A stretch of DNA of 64,000 nucleotides from Pleurocapsa minor GSE-CHR-MK 17-07R (GCA_019359125.1 JAHHHY010000014.1:62001-126000), one strand, 5' to 3'; shown: positions 8,338 to 17,040, counted from the first letter of the stretch. The notes: generated by a model not told the origin, from the letters alone. Translations and numbers: made by a program.

Positions 8338-9093
8338 TCAGGCTTCGATGATCGTCAGGCCCAGCTCGCGAAACGGCTGAAGCGTTTGTTCGGGCAGGTC
8401 ACGCTCGACAATCAGTCCGGTGACGTCGGCCAGCGCGGTCACGATGTAGGGGGAGGCTGCGCCCAGCTTCTCGCGCGAGGCCAGCACATACGTCTCCGCT
8501 GCAATGCCGCTTATCGCCTGTTTCATATACGCTTCCTCCAGGTCGCCAGTGCTCAGCCCGGCCTGCGGATGCACCCCCGTGACACCCATGAAATAGATAT
8601 CCGCCCGAATGCGGCTGAGGGCCTCCAGCGCGGCCGTGCCCACTGTGACAATCGAATGCCGGAACAGCCGCCCGCCGATCAGGATGACTTCGATGGCAGG
8701 CAGATGCACCAGCTCGACCGCAATCGTCGGGCTGTGCGTGATGACCGTGGCTTGCAGGCCGTGGGGAAGATGGCGCGCAATCTGCACGGCCGTTGTGCCC
8801 CCATCCAGAAAGACGATCTGGCCCGGACGAATCATCTCGGCAGCCGCACGCCCAATCGCCTGCTTGCCGGGGACGGACAGCGCAGTTCGTCCGGCGAAGT
8901 CGGCCACGGCCGGGGAGGCGGGCAGGGCGCCACCATGCACGCGCTGCAGCAACCCTTCCTGCGCCAGCTCGCGCAGATCGCGCCGGATGGTGTCTTCTGA
9001 CAGATTCAACTCCTGGCTGATGTGGCGCGCGACGACCTGTCCCTCGCGCTGCAGCACGTCGAGGATGTAGCGTTTTCTCTGGCTCGTCAGCAT
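8338..9093 (-). CDS. DeoR/GlpR family transcriptional regulator
   Basis: A 251-residue protein with the DeoR winged helix at the N-terminus (MLTSQRKRYILDVLQREGQV, then LNLSEDTIRRDLRELAQEG and LLQRVHGGAL). The sugar-phosphate isomerase-like effector domain follows (FLDGGTTAVQIARHLP, GGRLFRHSIVTVG, DIYFMGVTGVHPQAGLS, SREKLG). Family members sense phosphorylated sugars or nucleosides and bind repeated operators. It diverges from the DUF4406-type gene at 9246, and the shared gap carries promoter and repeated heptamers, so it likely controls that gene and itself. Confidence 0.9.
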   Translation of the reverse strand: MLTSQRKRYILDVLQREGQVVARHISQELNLSEDTIRRDLRELAQEGLLQRVHGGALPASPAVADFAGRTALSVPGKQAIGRAAAEMIRPGQIVFLDGGTTAVQIARHLPHGLQATVITHSPTIAVELVHLPAIEVILIGGRLFRHSIVTVGTAALEALSRIRADIYFMGVTGVHPQAGLSTGDLEEAYMKQAISGIAAETYVLASREKLGAASPYIVTALADVTGLIVERDLPEQTLQPFRELGLTIIEA

Positions 9094-9117
9094 GACGGCT
9101 CCTGTTCTTCACAGAAA

Positions 9118-9206
9118 GTGCATGAATATGCACGAATTATCTTGACAGTGCACGTATTTTCGTGGTTTAATCCGCATTAACGCGAAATTTCGTGCAGGAT
9201 CGTGCA
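9118..9206 (+). promoter_or_regulatory. Promoter with repeated TCGTGCA/GTGCA elements, likely DeoR operators
   Basis: TTGACA (9142-9147), 18 bases, TTTAAT (9166-9171) form a good promoter for the gene at 9246. Around it are GTGCAT-GAAT-ATGCAC (9118-9133, palindrome), GTGCAC (9148-9153), CGAAATTTCG (9183-9192, palindrome) and two TCGTGCA direct repeats at 9190-9196 and 9200-9206, a 10-base period. Repeated half-sites at helical spacing fit DeoR-family regulators. Confidence 0.7.
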
Positions 9207-9245
9207 ATATCATATTCTACCATGACACTAGACAGGAGACCGCAA

Positions 9246-9632
9246 ATGGCTGTTTCGCAGCGCATGATGATTCTGATTGCAGGGCCGTACCGCAGTGGCA
9301 CAGGGGACGACCCCGAAAAGATGGCGGCCAATCTGCGCCGTCTGGAACAGGCATCCTATCCGATTTTTCAGGCAGGCCACGTGCCCATGATTGGGGAATG
9401 GGTGGCGCTGCCTATCTGGCATACCGCGGGCGGTCAGGCCGTGGGGGATGCGCTCTATGAAGAAATCCTGCACCCCACGGCGGGCAGGCTGATTGAGCGC
9501 TGCGATGCCATCCTGCGCCTGCCCGGCGAATCAAAGGGCGCCGATAACGATGTGCGTCTGGCGCGTGAACGAGGCATCCCGGTGTATACGCGCGTGGAAG
9601 ATATCCCCGTTTATGCGCCCGTGCAGGCGTAA
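9246..9632 (+). CDS. DUF4406 / nucleoside 2-deoxyribosyltransferase-like protein
   Basis: A 128-residue protein starting MAVSQRMMILIAGPYRSG. The IAGPYRSG motif after the first strand, and a helix region with VPMIGEWVALPIW, match the DUF4406 and nucleoside deoxyribosyltransferase-like superfamily. These bind nucleotides or nucleosides; the exact reaction of this subfamily is not established. I chose the ATG at 9246 because AGGAGA lies 6 bases upstream. Regulation by the divergent DeoR protein fits a sugar- or nucleoside-phosphate signal. Confidence 0.7.
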   Translation: MAVSQRMMILIAGPYRSGTGDDPEKMAANLRRLEQASYPIFQAGHVPMIGEWVALPIWHTAGGQAVGDALYEEILHPTAGRLIERCDAILRLPGESKGADNDVRLARERGIPVYTRVEDIPVYAPVQA

Positions 9633-9702
9633 CCGAGAACGACGAACTGCCATACAATGCAACTATCTATAGGCCGGATGATGTTGGCAGGGAGCTAATC
9701 GC

Positions 9703-10134
9703 ATGATGTTCAGCGACGAATTGGCGGGGCAGGCGGTCATGGCGGTGATTGAGGCCGAGACGACCGCGTTCTGGATGAAGGACTATGCGGCGTGGTCGGC
9801 CTGCTGGCTGCATGCGCCGGTTGTGCGCATGATGGGCTGGTGGGCGCGCGGCGGTATCACTGCCACCTATGGCTGGGATGATTTATCTGCCACGATGCGC
9901 CGCGTCATGCAGGCCAATCCTGTCCCTAATCCGGCATCTGCCCGTGTGCGCCGCGAGCATGTGAATATTCGGGTGAGCGAGCACATGGCCTGGGTCACGT
10001 TTGACCAGTACGGCGCTGATACCGGCGAACCGGATATGGATATGCCCGGCCTGAGCCACGAGACGCGTGTGCTGGAGCGTCATGACGGGGCGTGGAAGAT
10101 CGTGTATGCCGGGTGGCTGCTGGTCGGTGGGTGA
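9703..10134 (+). CDS. SnoaL/NTF2-like protein
   Basis: A 143-residue protein. The pattern AVIEAETTAFWMKDYAAWSA at the start, and TRVLERHDGAWKIVYAGWLL at the end, are typical of SnoaL/DUF4440-type NTF2-like folds (cone-shaped alpha+beta pocket, often a ketosteroid-isomerase-like or stress protein). GGGAG lies 9 bases before the ATG. A second ATG follows directly. It converges with the ECF41 operon, whose sigma factor carries the same fold at its C-terminus; no functional link is shown. Confidence 0.75.
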   Translation: MMFSDELAGQAVMAVIEAETTAFWMKDYAAWSACWLHAPVVRMMGWWARGGITATYGWDDLSATMRRVMQANPVPNPASARVRREHVNIRVSEHMAWVTFDQYGADTGEPDMDMPGLSHETRVLERHDGAWKIVYAGWLLVGG

Positions 10135-10176
10135 GAACGTGGGTGGTATGGCGGACTGTTTTTTGGACAGCAAAAC

Positions 10177-10206
10177 GCTGGTACAGCATGTGTGGCCTGT
10201 ACCAGC
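10177..10206. terminator. Hairpin between convergent genes
   Basis: GCTGGTACAG (10177-10186) pairs perfectly with CTGTACCAGC (10197-10206). It lies between the NTF2-like gene (plus) and the ECF41 gene (minus). It lacks a long T-run. Confidence 0.55.
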
Positions 10207-10306
10207 ATCACGGGAACATGCGTTGGTCTGGCCTGCACCCTGAACTTCAGGCGCCAGCGCGTCGATCGTTGATATCATGCAGATTGCCAGCACGGTGTCG
10301 TGGCCT

Positions 10307-11167
10307 TCACACATGGCGCAGCTTGTCGGGATTGCGGATGAAGCGCAGCGCCTGAATGCGGCCTTCGCTGATTTCGGGGATGATGACCACCTCCACATGT
10401 CCCTGAGGGTCGCGGGCGATCAGGCTGATGGCATGATTCATCGGGCCGACCTCATAGGTGAAGCCCGCGGGAGCCTGCCGGAAGATGCCCATCACGAAAC
10501 GGGCGATGGCATCCGCGCCATGTAACGGCCGTGTGGCTGCGCTGGCTTTCCCGCCCCCGTCGGACCACGCAGTAGCGTCGGTGGCCAGCAGCACCGTGAG
10601 CGAATCCAGATCACCCAGCTGGACCGCGCTCAGAAAAGCCGAGAAGATTTGGGCCTGTTCTTCAGGCGCTGCGCTGAAACGGGGGCGATGTGCGCTGATG
10701 TAGCGGCGCGCCCGGCTGAAGATCTGGCGGCAGGCGGGCTCGCTCTTGTCGATCCACTGCGCGATGTCGGCATAGTCATAGTCAAAGACTTCGCGCAGCA
10801 GGAAAACCGCCCGTTCGACCGGCGTGAGGTTCTCAAGCAGCACCAGAAAGGCCATCGACAGGCTGTCGGCGCTTTCCGCGGCGGCCTCCGGCGTCTCCTC
10901 GGTATGCAGCGGCTCGGGCAGCCACGGGCCAATATACGATTCCCGCCTGGATGCTGCTGATTTCATCTGGTCAAGGCACAGACGCGTGACGACGGCCCCC
11001 AGCCACGCGCGCGTGGACTGGATCTCGCCGGAAGGTGCAGTTGCCTGAAAGCGCAGCCATGCCTCCTGCACGATGTCTTCCGCTTCCATGACGCTGCCCA
11101 GCATGCGGTAGGCGATGCCGAACAGGCGGCTACGTTGTTCCTCAAATGCTGCGGCGATGGGGTCCAT
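10307..11167 (-). CDS. ECF41-family RNA polymerase sigma factor (SigJ-like)
   Basis: A 286-residue protein. Sigma region 2 (RLFGIAYRMLGSVMEAEDIVQEAWLRF) and region 4 (LENLTPVERAVFLLREVFDYDYADIAQWID) are followed by a SnoaL-like extension. Three signatures I associate with group ECF41 are visible: WLPEP in the linker, DGGGK in the extension, and NPDKL near the C-terminus. In ECF41 the extension regulates activity and replaces a classical anti-sigma factor. The gene overlaps the upstream FAD oxidoreductase gene by 26 bases, so both come from one transcript. An ECF41-like promoter lies before the oxidoreductase. Confidence 0.92.
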   Translation of the reverse strand: MDPIAAAFEEQRSRLFGIAYRMLGSVMEAEDIVQEAWLRFQATAPSGEIQSTRAWLGAVVTRLCLDQMKSAASRRESYIGPWLPEPLHTEETPEAAAESADSLSMAFLVLLENLTPVERAVFLLREVFDYDYADIAQWIDKSEPACRQIFSRARRYISAHRPRFSAAPEEQAQIFSAFLSAVQLGDLDSLTVLLATDATAWSDGGGKASAATRPLHGADAIARFVMGIFRQAPAGFTYEVGPMNHAISLIARDPQGHVEVVIIPEISEGRIQALRFIRNPDKLRHV

Positions 11168-12347
11168 GTGCTGCCTCCGCGATGCGTTTTGTGCCAGTCA
11201 GGCGGCCCTTCCAGGTATACAGCCCGGGTATGCGCCGCTCGGCCCACAGCGCCCACACCGTGAAGCGGCAGATCAGCTCTTTGACCCATGCGCCGCCCCG
11301 ACCGGTCAGGATACGCGGCCCTGGGGAATCGTCGGCAGCGACGAACTGCACCAATGCATCACCGCGCCCCAGGCTGATGCAGCGCAGCATATAGCCGAAG
11401 CCGAAGGGTGCAGGCTGCGTCCCGTTCAACAGGCTGGCGATGACGTCGGCCGCATGTGCGCCCATCGGCATGGCCGTGGCGCAGGCCATCCGTATGGGCG
11501 CGCGCTCCGGGCTGCTTCCGATAAACTGCGCGTTGTCGCCCACCCCGATAATGGCAGGGTGCGAGACGGAGCGCAACGTCTCATCGACCAGCATCTGGCC
11601 ACGGGCATTGACGCTCAGGCCTGCTTCCCGTGCGAGCGGCGAGGCCACGAACGCGCCCGCCCAGACACATACGTCAAACGGAATGCGTGACCCGTCGTCC
11701 AGCAGCGCCGCATCCGAATCGAGCTGCACCACGCGCCGCCCCTGCGTCAGCCGGATATTATGGCGGCTGAAGACGCGGTCCAGGGTGGCCTGGCCGGCCA
11801 CCGACAGCGCCTCACCCAGCACTCCTGACGTCACCAGATGCATGCGCGCCCGCGGATAGGCCTGTGCCAGCTCCGTAACGGTTTCGATACCTGTTAGCCC
11901 GCCGCCCACGATCAGCACCTGCCCAGCCTGCTGGTTGGCCTGCATGAGCGTCTCACGCAATAGTTTGCTGTGGCGTCCGTCCAGCGTCAGGGCATATGCT
12001 TTGACTCCGGGGGTTGAGTCGACGTCTGTAAAGCTGCCGAGCGCGTTGACCAGCAGGTCATAGGGCAGGGCGCGGGTGATGGGGCCGGTGCGCACATGCA
12101 GCCTGCATGCGCCTGCATCCAGGCTTTCAATCTGTCCCTGCACGAACTGAATGCGCGTGCCGCGAAAGAGCTTCGCATAGGGAATGGCCCTGATCGACGC
12201 GCCAGCCGCCGCCTGATGGTTGCGAATACGCTGTGCGAAATGGTCTTTGACGTCCACCAGCGTGATATCCGCTCCGTTTGTCCTGCCAGCGAGCCGGAGC
12301 GCCGTCATCAACCCGGCATAGCCGCCACCTGCGATCACAATGTTCAT
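11142..12347 (-). CDS. FAD-dependent NAD(P)H oxidoreductase, NDH-2-like
   Basis: A 401-residue protein starting MNIVIAGGGYAGLMTALRLA, the FAD-binding Rossmann motif. A second dinucleotide motif, VLIVGGGLTGIETVTELAQA, binds NAD(P)H. A third conserved FAD contact, PAIIGVGDNAQF, lies near residue 270. The layout matches type II NADH dehydrogenases and related disulfide-reductase-fold enzymes. It has no redox CxxC motif. ECF41 sigma genes are usually found next to a gene for an oxidoreductase, carboxymuconolactone decarboxylase or epimerase, and this would be the partner here. The substrate is unknown. Confidence 0.85.
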   Translation of the reverse strand: MNIVIAGGGYAGLMTALRLAGRTNGADITLVDVKDHFAQRIRNHQAAAGASIRAIPYAKLFRGTRIQFVQGQIESLDAGACRLHVRTGPITRALPYDLLVNALGSFTDVDSTPGVKAYALTLDGRHSKLLRETLMQANQQAGQVLIVGGGLTGIETVTELAQAYPRARMHLVTSGVLGEALSVAGQATLDRVFSRHNIRLTQGRRVVQLDSDAALLDDGSRIPFDVCVWAGAFVASPLAREAGLSVNARGQMLVDETLRSVSHPAIIGVGDNAQFIGSSPERAPIRMACATAMPMGAHAADVIASLLNGTQPAPFGFGYMLRCISLGRGDALVQFVAADDSPGPRILTGRGGAWVKELICRFTVWALWAERRIPGLYTWKGRLTGTKRIAEAAHGPHRRSI

Positions 12348-12386
12348 GATTCACCCTTCCTGCCTTGTGTTTGAAGTGACAGTAAA

Positions 12387-12413
12387 GACGAGCAGCCAGG
12401 GTGTTTTGTGACA
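12387..12413 (-). promoter_or_regulatory. Candidate ECF41-dependent promoter (TGTCACA-N16-CGTC)
   Basis: Reading the minus strand, TGTCACA (12413-12407), 16 bases, then CGTC (12390-12387), 39 bases before the oxidoreductase ATG. From memory, TGTCACA-N16-CGTC is the published ECF41 consensus. The match in sequence and spacing is exact, and it implies autoregulation of the operon. Confidence 0.8.
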
Positions 12414-12482
12414 ATAGGTCTGCAGGCAGGTATTCTTTGCACACCAAAGGGTATGACTTGCTAGTCCTTGACGCAAAGAGGC

Positions 12483-13016
12483 ATGAACGCAATGAATATG
12501 TCCCAACGCGCGCGCCAGGTTATGAAGCAGTGGGCAATCCTGATGGGACTGCTCATCCTTTTGCATCTGCTGGTTTTCGCTGCGTGGGTTATTGCCGAGC
12601 CGTATATCATGCGCTCGCCCGCTGTCGTGATCCCGTTCACGATTCTTTATATCGTCTTATTGGCGGCTATTCTGCTGCGCTTTTATGTGCGCCTGGGACG
12701 AGCAACGTCTCCTCCCGAGTATCATGAGGCTCAGCTACATGGGCTGCCAGCCTCGGCAAAAGTGCTGGACATCACGCAGACGGCATGGCGCGTGCGAAGT
12801 ACTATCAACTTTCAATTCCAGATCCGTCCGAACAAACGCGAATATCAGATGCGTCTGTTCGTAACGCCGCCGAACAAATCAGGCTATGAAGCCCTGATGG
12901 CAGTGTTCTTACCTGGCAGTCAGGTTCCTGAAAAAGGAGACGTCATTCTCGTTAAAATACATCCGCAAAACCCGGACGTAATCGTGATGGCAGATGAAAG
13001 CAGCGCCGCATCATAG
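12483..13016 (+). CDS. Small membrane protein of unknown function, DUF3592-like
   Basis: About 177 residues. Two membrane segments (WAILMGLLILLHLLVFAAWV and PFTILYIVLLAAILLRFYV) are followed by a soluble beta-rich domain of about 100 residues with LPASAKVLDITQTAWRV and a C-terminal VILVKIHPQNPDVIVM. The layout resembles DUF3592-type proteins that expose one small domain at the membrane. Start choice is uncertain: ATGs at 12483, 12492 and 12498 are possible, and AGAGG is best spaced for 12492. It is divergent from the ECF41 operon with about 135 bases between. Confidence 0.6.
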   Translation: MNAMNMSQRARQVMKQWAILMGLLILLHLLVFAAWVIAEPYIMRSPAVVIPFTILYIVLLAAILLRFYVRLGRATSPPEYHEAQLHGLPASAKVLDITQTAWRVRSTINFQFQIRPNKREYQMRLFVTPPNKSGYEALMAVFLPGSQVPEKGDVILVKIHPQNPDVIVMADESSAAS

Positions 13017-13167
13017 CGGTCATGATACTGACCTGAGCCCGATCAAACAGCGTAAAGGTTGCCCGGGTGGGTGCGGCAGGCGAGATGACCGAGGCCAGTG
13101 CGCCCGTCCGCGAACTGAAACCGGTTGTCGCAACGCCGTTTGAACACGCAGCGCATCATCAGGTTTG

Positions 13168-13290
13168 TCATCTGGCATCGGCGCGGATACACGCCATCAC
13201 TTCCCGGCTGGTTTGCGCGCCGCAGCGGACGGTTGCTGCCAGCGACAGTGTCTCTCGCTCAAATTCCTCCGCATAATTTCTGTATCCCAT
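13168..13290 (-). pseudogene. Possible remnant of an IS3-type transposase OrfA N-terminus
   Basis: A 40-codon frame starting at the ATG 13288-13290 (GGGGAG 8 bases upstream) reads MGYRNYAEEFERETLSLAA, which resembles the N-terminus of IS3/IS911 OrfA proteins (YxEEFKREAxxLA). It stops before a complete helix-turn-helix. It could also be an unrelated small ORF. Low confidence. Confidence 0.3.
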
Positions 13291-13400
13291 TGTGCTCTCC
13301 CCGGTCTAGCGGGAATTTTTTTTCGTACCCATATGCTGGACCAGGGTCACTTCGAATTGTCTACCATCGAAAGTCGAATCTCCGATTGTGTCATTCCTCA

Positions 13401-13429
13401 ATACCCCCCACCATGCAATTTGGGGGTAT
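13401..13429. repeat. Inverted repeat upstream of the hydrogenase operon
   Basis: ATACCCCC (13401-13408) pairs with GGGGGTAT (13422-13429), separated by 13 bases. It could be a hairpin ending upstream transcription or a regulator site; the following bases are AT-rich without a clear T-run. Confidence 0.5.
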
Positions 13430-13477
13430 CATTTAAGTCAAGGTTATAACAGCTTTAATGTCACTTTAAGGTAACTT

Positions 13478-13594
13478 ATGGACGAACGACGTTTCTCTCT
13501 CGCGCTTTTTGCCAGTCTGGCACAAAGTGTCGTGATGAGGTCACCCGGTCCGGTTATTTTAATCCCGGCTCAATCTGCTGAACCCGCCTTGTAG
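13478..13594 (+). CDS. Candidate 38-residue leader ORF before hoxE
   Basis: The ATG at 13478 is preceded by AAGG with 6 bases spacing. The frame runs 38 codons with a moderately hydrophobic centre (FSLALFASLAQSVV) and ends 9 bases before the hoxE start. hoxE itself has no clear ribosome site, so coupled translation from this ORF is possible. No homologue is recognised. Its length and position fit either a leader peptide or chance. Confidence 0.35.
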   Translation: MDERRFSLALFASLAQSVVMRSPGPVILIPAQSAEPAL

Positions 13595-13603
13595 CGATAT
13601 GGT

Positions 13604-14113
13604 ATGGCAATCATGATGCCAAAAACCCCGATTCCACATCCTGAAGATAAACGGTGGCGCCTGGTTGTAGGAACAATGCGCCATCATGGATTTTCATCCG
13701 AGGCCCTCATTGAAACCCTGCATACGATTCAGAGCACGTTTGGCTATCTGGATCTGGAGGCGCTGCGCTTCGTAGCCGGCAATCTGCGCCTTCCATTGAG
13801 CCGGGTCTACGGGGTGGCAACCTTCTATAACTTCTTCACGATGAAGCCCCAGGGTGAGCATGTGTGTGTCGTTTGTCTGGGCACAGCCTGTTATATCAAA
13901 GGCAGTCCCGACGTCCTGGAGGCCATCGAACGGTTTAGCCACCTCACCCCCGGCGAAACAACTCCTGACAAGAAAGTCTCGCTGGTCATCGCCCGCTGTC
14001 TGGGAACCTGTGGGCTGGCGCCGGTTGCTACTTTCGATGGCGAGCTCGCAGGCAAGATTGAACCGATGCAGGCGACAGGCAAGATTGAGGAGTGGCTCAA
14101 CTTTGAACACTGA
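13604..14113 (+). CDS. hoxE: HoxE, NuoE-like [2Fe-2S] subunit of bidirectional NiFe hydrogenase
   Basis: A 169-residue protein of the NuoE family. The thioredoxin-like C-terminal half has four cysteines: [13 protein letters not shown] gives a C-x4-C pair (after an extra C), and [13 protein letters not shown] gives the second pair. These hold a [2Fe-2S] cluster. The N-terminal helical part includes [15 protein letters not shown] and [14 protein letters not shown]. It is the first structural gene of an operon running to 24096. HoxE joins HoxF and HoxU in the diaphorase module that exchanges electrons with NAD(H). No clear ribosome site precedes the ATG; ATGs at 13613 and 13616 are alternatives. 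Confidence 0.9.
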   Translation: MAIMMPKTPIPHPEDKRWRLVVGTMRHHGFSSEALIETLHTIQSTFGYLDLEALRFVAGNLRLPLSRVYGVATFYNFFTMKPQGEHVCVVCLGTACYIKGSPDVLEAIERFSHLTPGETTPDKKVSLVIARCLGTCGLAPVATFDGELAGKIEPMQATGKIEEWLNFEH

Positions 14114-15752
14114 AGAACTACATCAAATAGCCATAGACGAGCAGACACGGCAAAGGCAGTATAAACACCGATTGTTTGTCTGCATGGGCACAGGTTGTCT
14201 CGCTGCACACAGTGATCAGGTCAAACAGTCTCTTGAAGCCGAAGTCGAAAGGCGGGAACTGAAGGGGCAGTGCCAGATCGCAAGCGGTGGCTGTCAGGGC
14301 TTGTGTGTCGCCGGGCCCATGGTCACTGTTGAACCCCAGGGAACGCTTTACCAGCACGTCCAGCCCCAGGACGCCGCCGAAGTCATTGAAACACTCGATC
14401 AATCTCCCATAGAACGCCTGCAAGACCGCACAACCGAATCATTTTTCCAGCGTCAGACCAAAGTGGTGCTGAACCTGGCTGGCCGTGTCGATCCTGAACG
14501 CATCGAAGATTACATCGCCGCCGACGGATATTCAGCCCTGCTGAAGGCACTCACAGAGATGACACCCGCCGAAGTCATCGAGCAGATTACGGCCAGCGGG
14601 CTGCGCGGGCGCGGCGGTGCAGGTTACCCCGCTGGTCTCAAATGGAGTACTGTGGGCAAGGCCCGGAGCGAGCACAAGTACGTCATCTGCAACGGCGACG
14701 AAGGCGATCCGGGTGCGTTCATGGATCGAAGTGTGATGGAAGATTATCCGCACCGGATTATCGAGGGCATGGCGATTGCCGCTTATGCCGTTGGGGCGGA
14801 TAACGGCTATATCTATGTGCGGGCGGAATACCCGCTGGCGGTCAAGCGGCTGGGGCTGGCCATCCGTCAGGCCCAGAAGCACGGGCTGCTGGGCAATAAT
14901 ATCGGCGGAACATCCTTCAATTTCCACCTGGAAATCCGCATGGGGGCTGGAGCCTTCGTGTGCGGCGAAGAGACAGCCTTGATCGCCTCGATTGAAGGCG
15001 GACGCGGCGTCCCACGCCCACGCCCACCGTATCCCGCGGCATCAGGCGTATTTGGTCAGCCCACGCTGATCAACAATGTCGAAACCTTCGCCAACGTCGC
15101 GCAGATTATCGCCCGCGGCAGCGACTGGTTTACCGGCATCGGCACGGAAAAGAGCAAGGGAACCAAGATTTTCGCGCTGACCGGGAAAATTAACAATTCC
15201 GGGCTGATTGAAGTGCCGATGGGCATTACGCTGCGCGAGATAATTTACGACATTGGCGGTGGCATTCCTAACGACCGGTCATTCAAGGCGGTGCAGACAG
15301 GCGGTCCGTCGGGCGGTTGTATGCCGACGGAATACCTCGACATTGTCGTCGACTATGAATCGCTGCAAAAAGCCGGTTCGCACATGGGATCGGGCGGCAT
15401 GATCGTCATGGATGAAACGTCATGCATGGTCGATGTCGCCAAGTACTTCATGGAATTCTGCATGACCGAATCGTGCGGCAAGTGTGTCCCCTGCCGCGTG
15501 GGGACGGCGCAGATGTACGATTTGCTCAACAAGATCACACACGGCGAGGCAACGCTTGATGATCTGGCCATGCTTGAAAAACTGTGCGGCATGGTCCGGG
15601 CGACGAGCCTGTGTGGTCTGGGGCAGGGCGCGCCAATCCCGGTACTGAGTACGCTGCGCTATTTCCGGGATGAATATCTGGCGCATATTGTCGACAAGCA
15701 CTGTCCAGCCGGCGTTTGTAACATCACCGCAGCGGAAAGGACAACCGCATGA
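14103..15752 (+). CDS. hoxF: HoxF, NADH- and FMN-binding diaphorase subunit
   Basis: 549 residues from a TTG start at 14103 that overlaps the hoxE end; GAGGAG lies 10 bases upstream. The N-terminal 110 residues form a thioredoxin-like [2Fe-2S] domain ([26 protein letters not shown]). The NuoF core follows: [16 protein letters not shown] (NAD/FMN site), [33 protein letters not shown], and the [4Fe-4S] motif [12 protein letters not shown] with its fourth Cys in SLCGLGQ. The protein ends with CPAGVCN, the place where longer NADP-reducing homologues continue into a ferredoxin domain that is absent here. An in-frame extension upstream lies inside hoxE and is not needed. It oxidises or reduces NAD(H) for the hydrogenase. 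Confidence 0.9.
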   Translation: MNTEELHQIAIDEQTRQRQYKHRLFVCMGTGCLAAHSDQVKQSLEAEVERRELKGQCQIASGGCQGLCVAGPMVTVEPQGTLYQHVQPQDAAEVIETLDQSPIERLQDRTTESFFQRQTKVVLNLAGRVDPERIEDYIAADGYSALLKALTEMTPAEVIEQITASGLRGRGGAGYPAGLKWSTVGKARSEHKYVICNGDEGDPGAFMDRSVMEDYPHRIIEGMAIAAYAVGADNGYIYVRAEYPLAVKRLGLAIRQAQKHGLLGNNIGGTSFNFHLEIRMGAGAFVCGEETALIASIEGGRGVPRPRPPYPAASGVFGQPTLINNVETFANVAQIIARGSDWFTGIGTEKSKGTKIFALTGKINNSGLIEVPMGITLREIIYDIGGGIPNDRSFKAVQTGGPSGGCMPTEYLDIVVDYESLQKAGSHMGSGGMIVMDETSCMVDVAKYFMEFCMTESCGKCVPCRVGTAQMYDLLNKITHGEATLDDLAMLEKLCGMVRATSLCGLGQGAPIPVLSTLRYFRDEYLAHIVDKHCPAGVCNITAAERTTA

Positions 15753-16465
15753 CGAACGTTGTCACACTGAAGATTAATGATCGGGATGTCAGCGGGCGCG
15801 ACGATGAAACGATCCTGGAGATAGCCCGCCAGAATGCCATCTTCATTCCGACCTTGTGCCACCTGGACGGGCTGGGCGATATTGGCGCGTGTCGCCTGTG
15901 CCTGGTCGAAATCAAAGGGAACAACAAACTGCTTCCGGCCTGTGTGGTGGTCGTGCAGGAAGGCATGGAGATTCTGACGGACTCGCCACGTCTTGCCGAG
16001 TATCGTCAGATGATCGTTCAAATGCTGTTCGCGGAAGGCAATCATGTCTGCTCCGTGTGTGTCTCGAATGGGCACTGTGAGCTGCAGGATATGGCCCACA
16101 CGGTCCAGATCGACCACATTGATCTGGCCTATCAGTATCCGAAACGCGAGGTTGATGCCTCTCATAACCTGTTCTCGCTGGATCGGAACCGCTGCATTTT
16201 GTGTACGCGCTGTGTGCGCGTGTGCGATGAGATCGAGGGTGTACACACCTGGGACCTCATGGGGCGGGGCATCCAGTCGCAGGTGATCATTGATATGAAC
16301 CAGCCGTGGGGCACATCCGATACCTGCACGAGCTGTGGCAAGTGTGTGCAGGTCTGCCCCACCGGGGCGCTTTTCGAGAAGGGCAAAGCTGTCGCGGAAA
16401 TGACCAAGAACCCGGCCTTCTTACCCTACCTGGTCAGTATGCGGGAAAGCAAGAAATCGCCATGA
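15749..16465 (+). CDS. hoxU: HoxU, NuoG-like iron-sulfur subunit
   Basis: 238 residues, ATG overlapping the hoxF stop (ATGA). The order of cofactor sites is the HoxU pattern: a plant-type [2Fe-2S] domain ([18 protein letters not shown] plus Cys in LLPACVVV), the His-Cys cluster ([18 protein letters not shown]), then two [4Fe-4S] motifs ([13 protein letters not shown] and [14 protein letters not shown]). It carries electrons between HoxF and the hydrogenase small subunit HoxY. Confidence 0.92.
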   Translation: MTNVVTLKINDRDVSGRDDETILEIARQNAIFIPTLCHLDGLGDIGACRLCLVEIKGNNKLLPACVVVVQEGMEILTDSPRLAEYRQMIVQMLFAEGNHVCSVCVSNGHCELQDMAHTVQIDHIDLAYQYPKREVDASHNLFSLDRNRCILCTRCVRVCDEIEGVHTWDLMGRGIQSQVIIDMNQPWGTSDTCTSCGKCVQVCPTGALFEKGKAVAEMTKNPAFLPYLVSMRESKKSP

Positions 16466-17016
16466 ACGACACTCACGCAAGCACCGCAAAGAAAAGTATG
16501 GCGACGATCTGGCTGGACGGCTGCTCTGGCTGCCATATGTCCTTCCTCGATCTTGACGAGCGCCTGCTGGAACTGACAGCCCAAATGGAGCTGGTTTACA
16601 GCCCGCTGGTAGATCGCAAAGACTTCCCCGAACATGTGGACATTACATTGGTCGAGGGTTCGGTGAGCAGCGAAGAGGACCTGCACAAAATCAGGCTGGT
16701 GCGCGCCCACACGCAAACACTCGTCTCGCTGGGTGACTGTGCGGTGACGGGTAATGTGCCCTCCCTGCGCAATCCGATTGGCGTGGCGGCGATAGAGCAG
16801 CGCGCGTATTTGGAAAGCGGCCTGCTGCATCCCGCGATCCCGGATCAGGTGGTGCCGAAACTGCTGCCTTTCGTGCGTCCGGTACACGCTGTCGTCAAGG
16901 TCGATCTGTACGTGCCAGGTTGCCCGCCGTCTGCTGACACCATCTATTATGCGCTCACTGAAGTGCTGGCCGGGCGGACGCCTGACTTAAGCGACCGCAC
17001 CCGTTTTGGCAAATGA
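16462..17016 (+). CDS. hoxY: HoxY, small subunit of group 3d-like NiFe hydrogenase
   Basis: 184 residues from the ATG that overlaps the hoxU stop. Proximal cluster ligands are visible in order: WLDGCSGCHMSFLD, LGDCAVTGNVPSLRNP and VPGCPPSADTIYYAL. It has no Tat signal and is short, as expected for the cytoplasmic bidirectional type. HoxY holds the proximal [4Fe-4S] cluster that links HoxH to the diaphorase subunits. Confidence 0.93.
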   Translation: MNDTHASTAKKSMATIWLDGCSGCHMSFLDLDERLLELTAQMELVYSPLVDRKDFPEHVDITLVEGSVSSEEDLHKIRLVRAHTQTLVSLGDCAVTGNVPSLRNPIGVAAIEQRAYLESGLLHPAIPDQVVPKLLPFVRPVHAVVKVDLYVPGCPPSADTIYYALTEVLAGRTPDLSDRTRFGK

Positions 17017-17040
17017 AGGACCATCAGAAAGCGAAATCTC

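Larger units (their letters stand above)
13017..13603. other. Intergenic region before the hydrogenase operon
   Basis: About 590 bases with no convincing full-length gene. It holds a short IS3-OrfA-like remnant (13168-13290, minus), a T8 run after a weak CCCG/CGGG stem near 13300-13320, an inverted repeat at 13401-13429, an AT-rich stretch 13430-13475 that may hold the hox promoter, and a 38-codon ORF directly before hoxE. Confidence 0.6.

Noticed and set aside
13067..13276. Plus-strand ORFs in the gap before the hydrogenase operon
   Set aside because: No ribosome site, composition unlike neighbours, no recognisable family; the opposite strand gives the better though weak IS3-like reading.
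13854..14102. Extension of hoxF upstream to an ATG at 13854
   Set aside because: It lies wholly inside hoxE in another phase and has no similarity to HoxF; the TTG at 14103 with GAGGAG fits the domain start.
15690..15752. HoxF C-terminus CPAGVCN read as a truncation by mutation
   Set aside because: HoxF proteins of bidirectional hydrogenases normally end near here; the ferredoxin extension belongs to other homologues, so this is a family variant and not damage.
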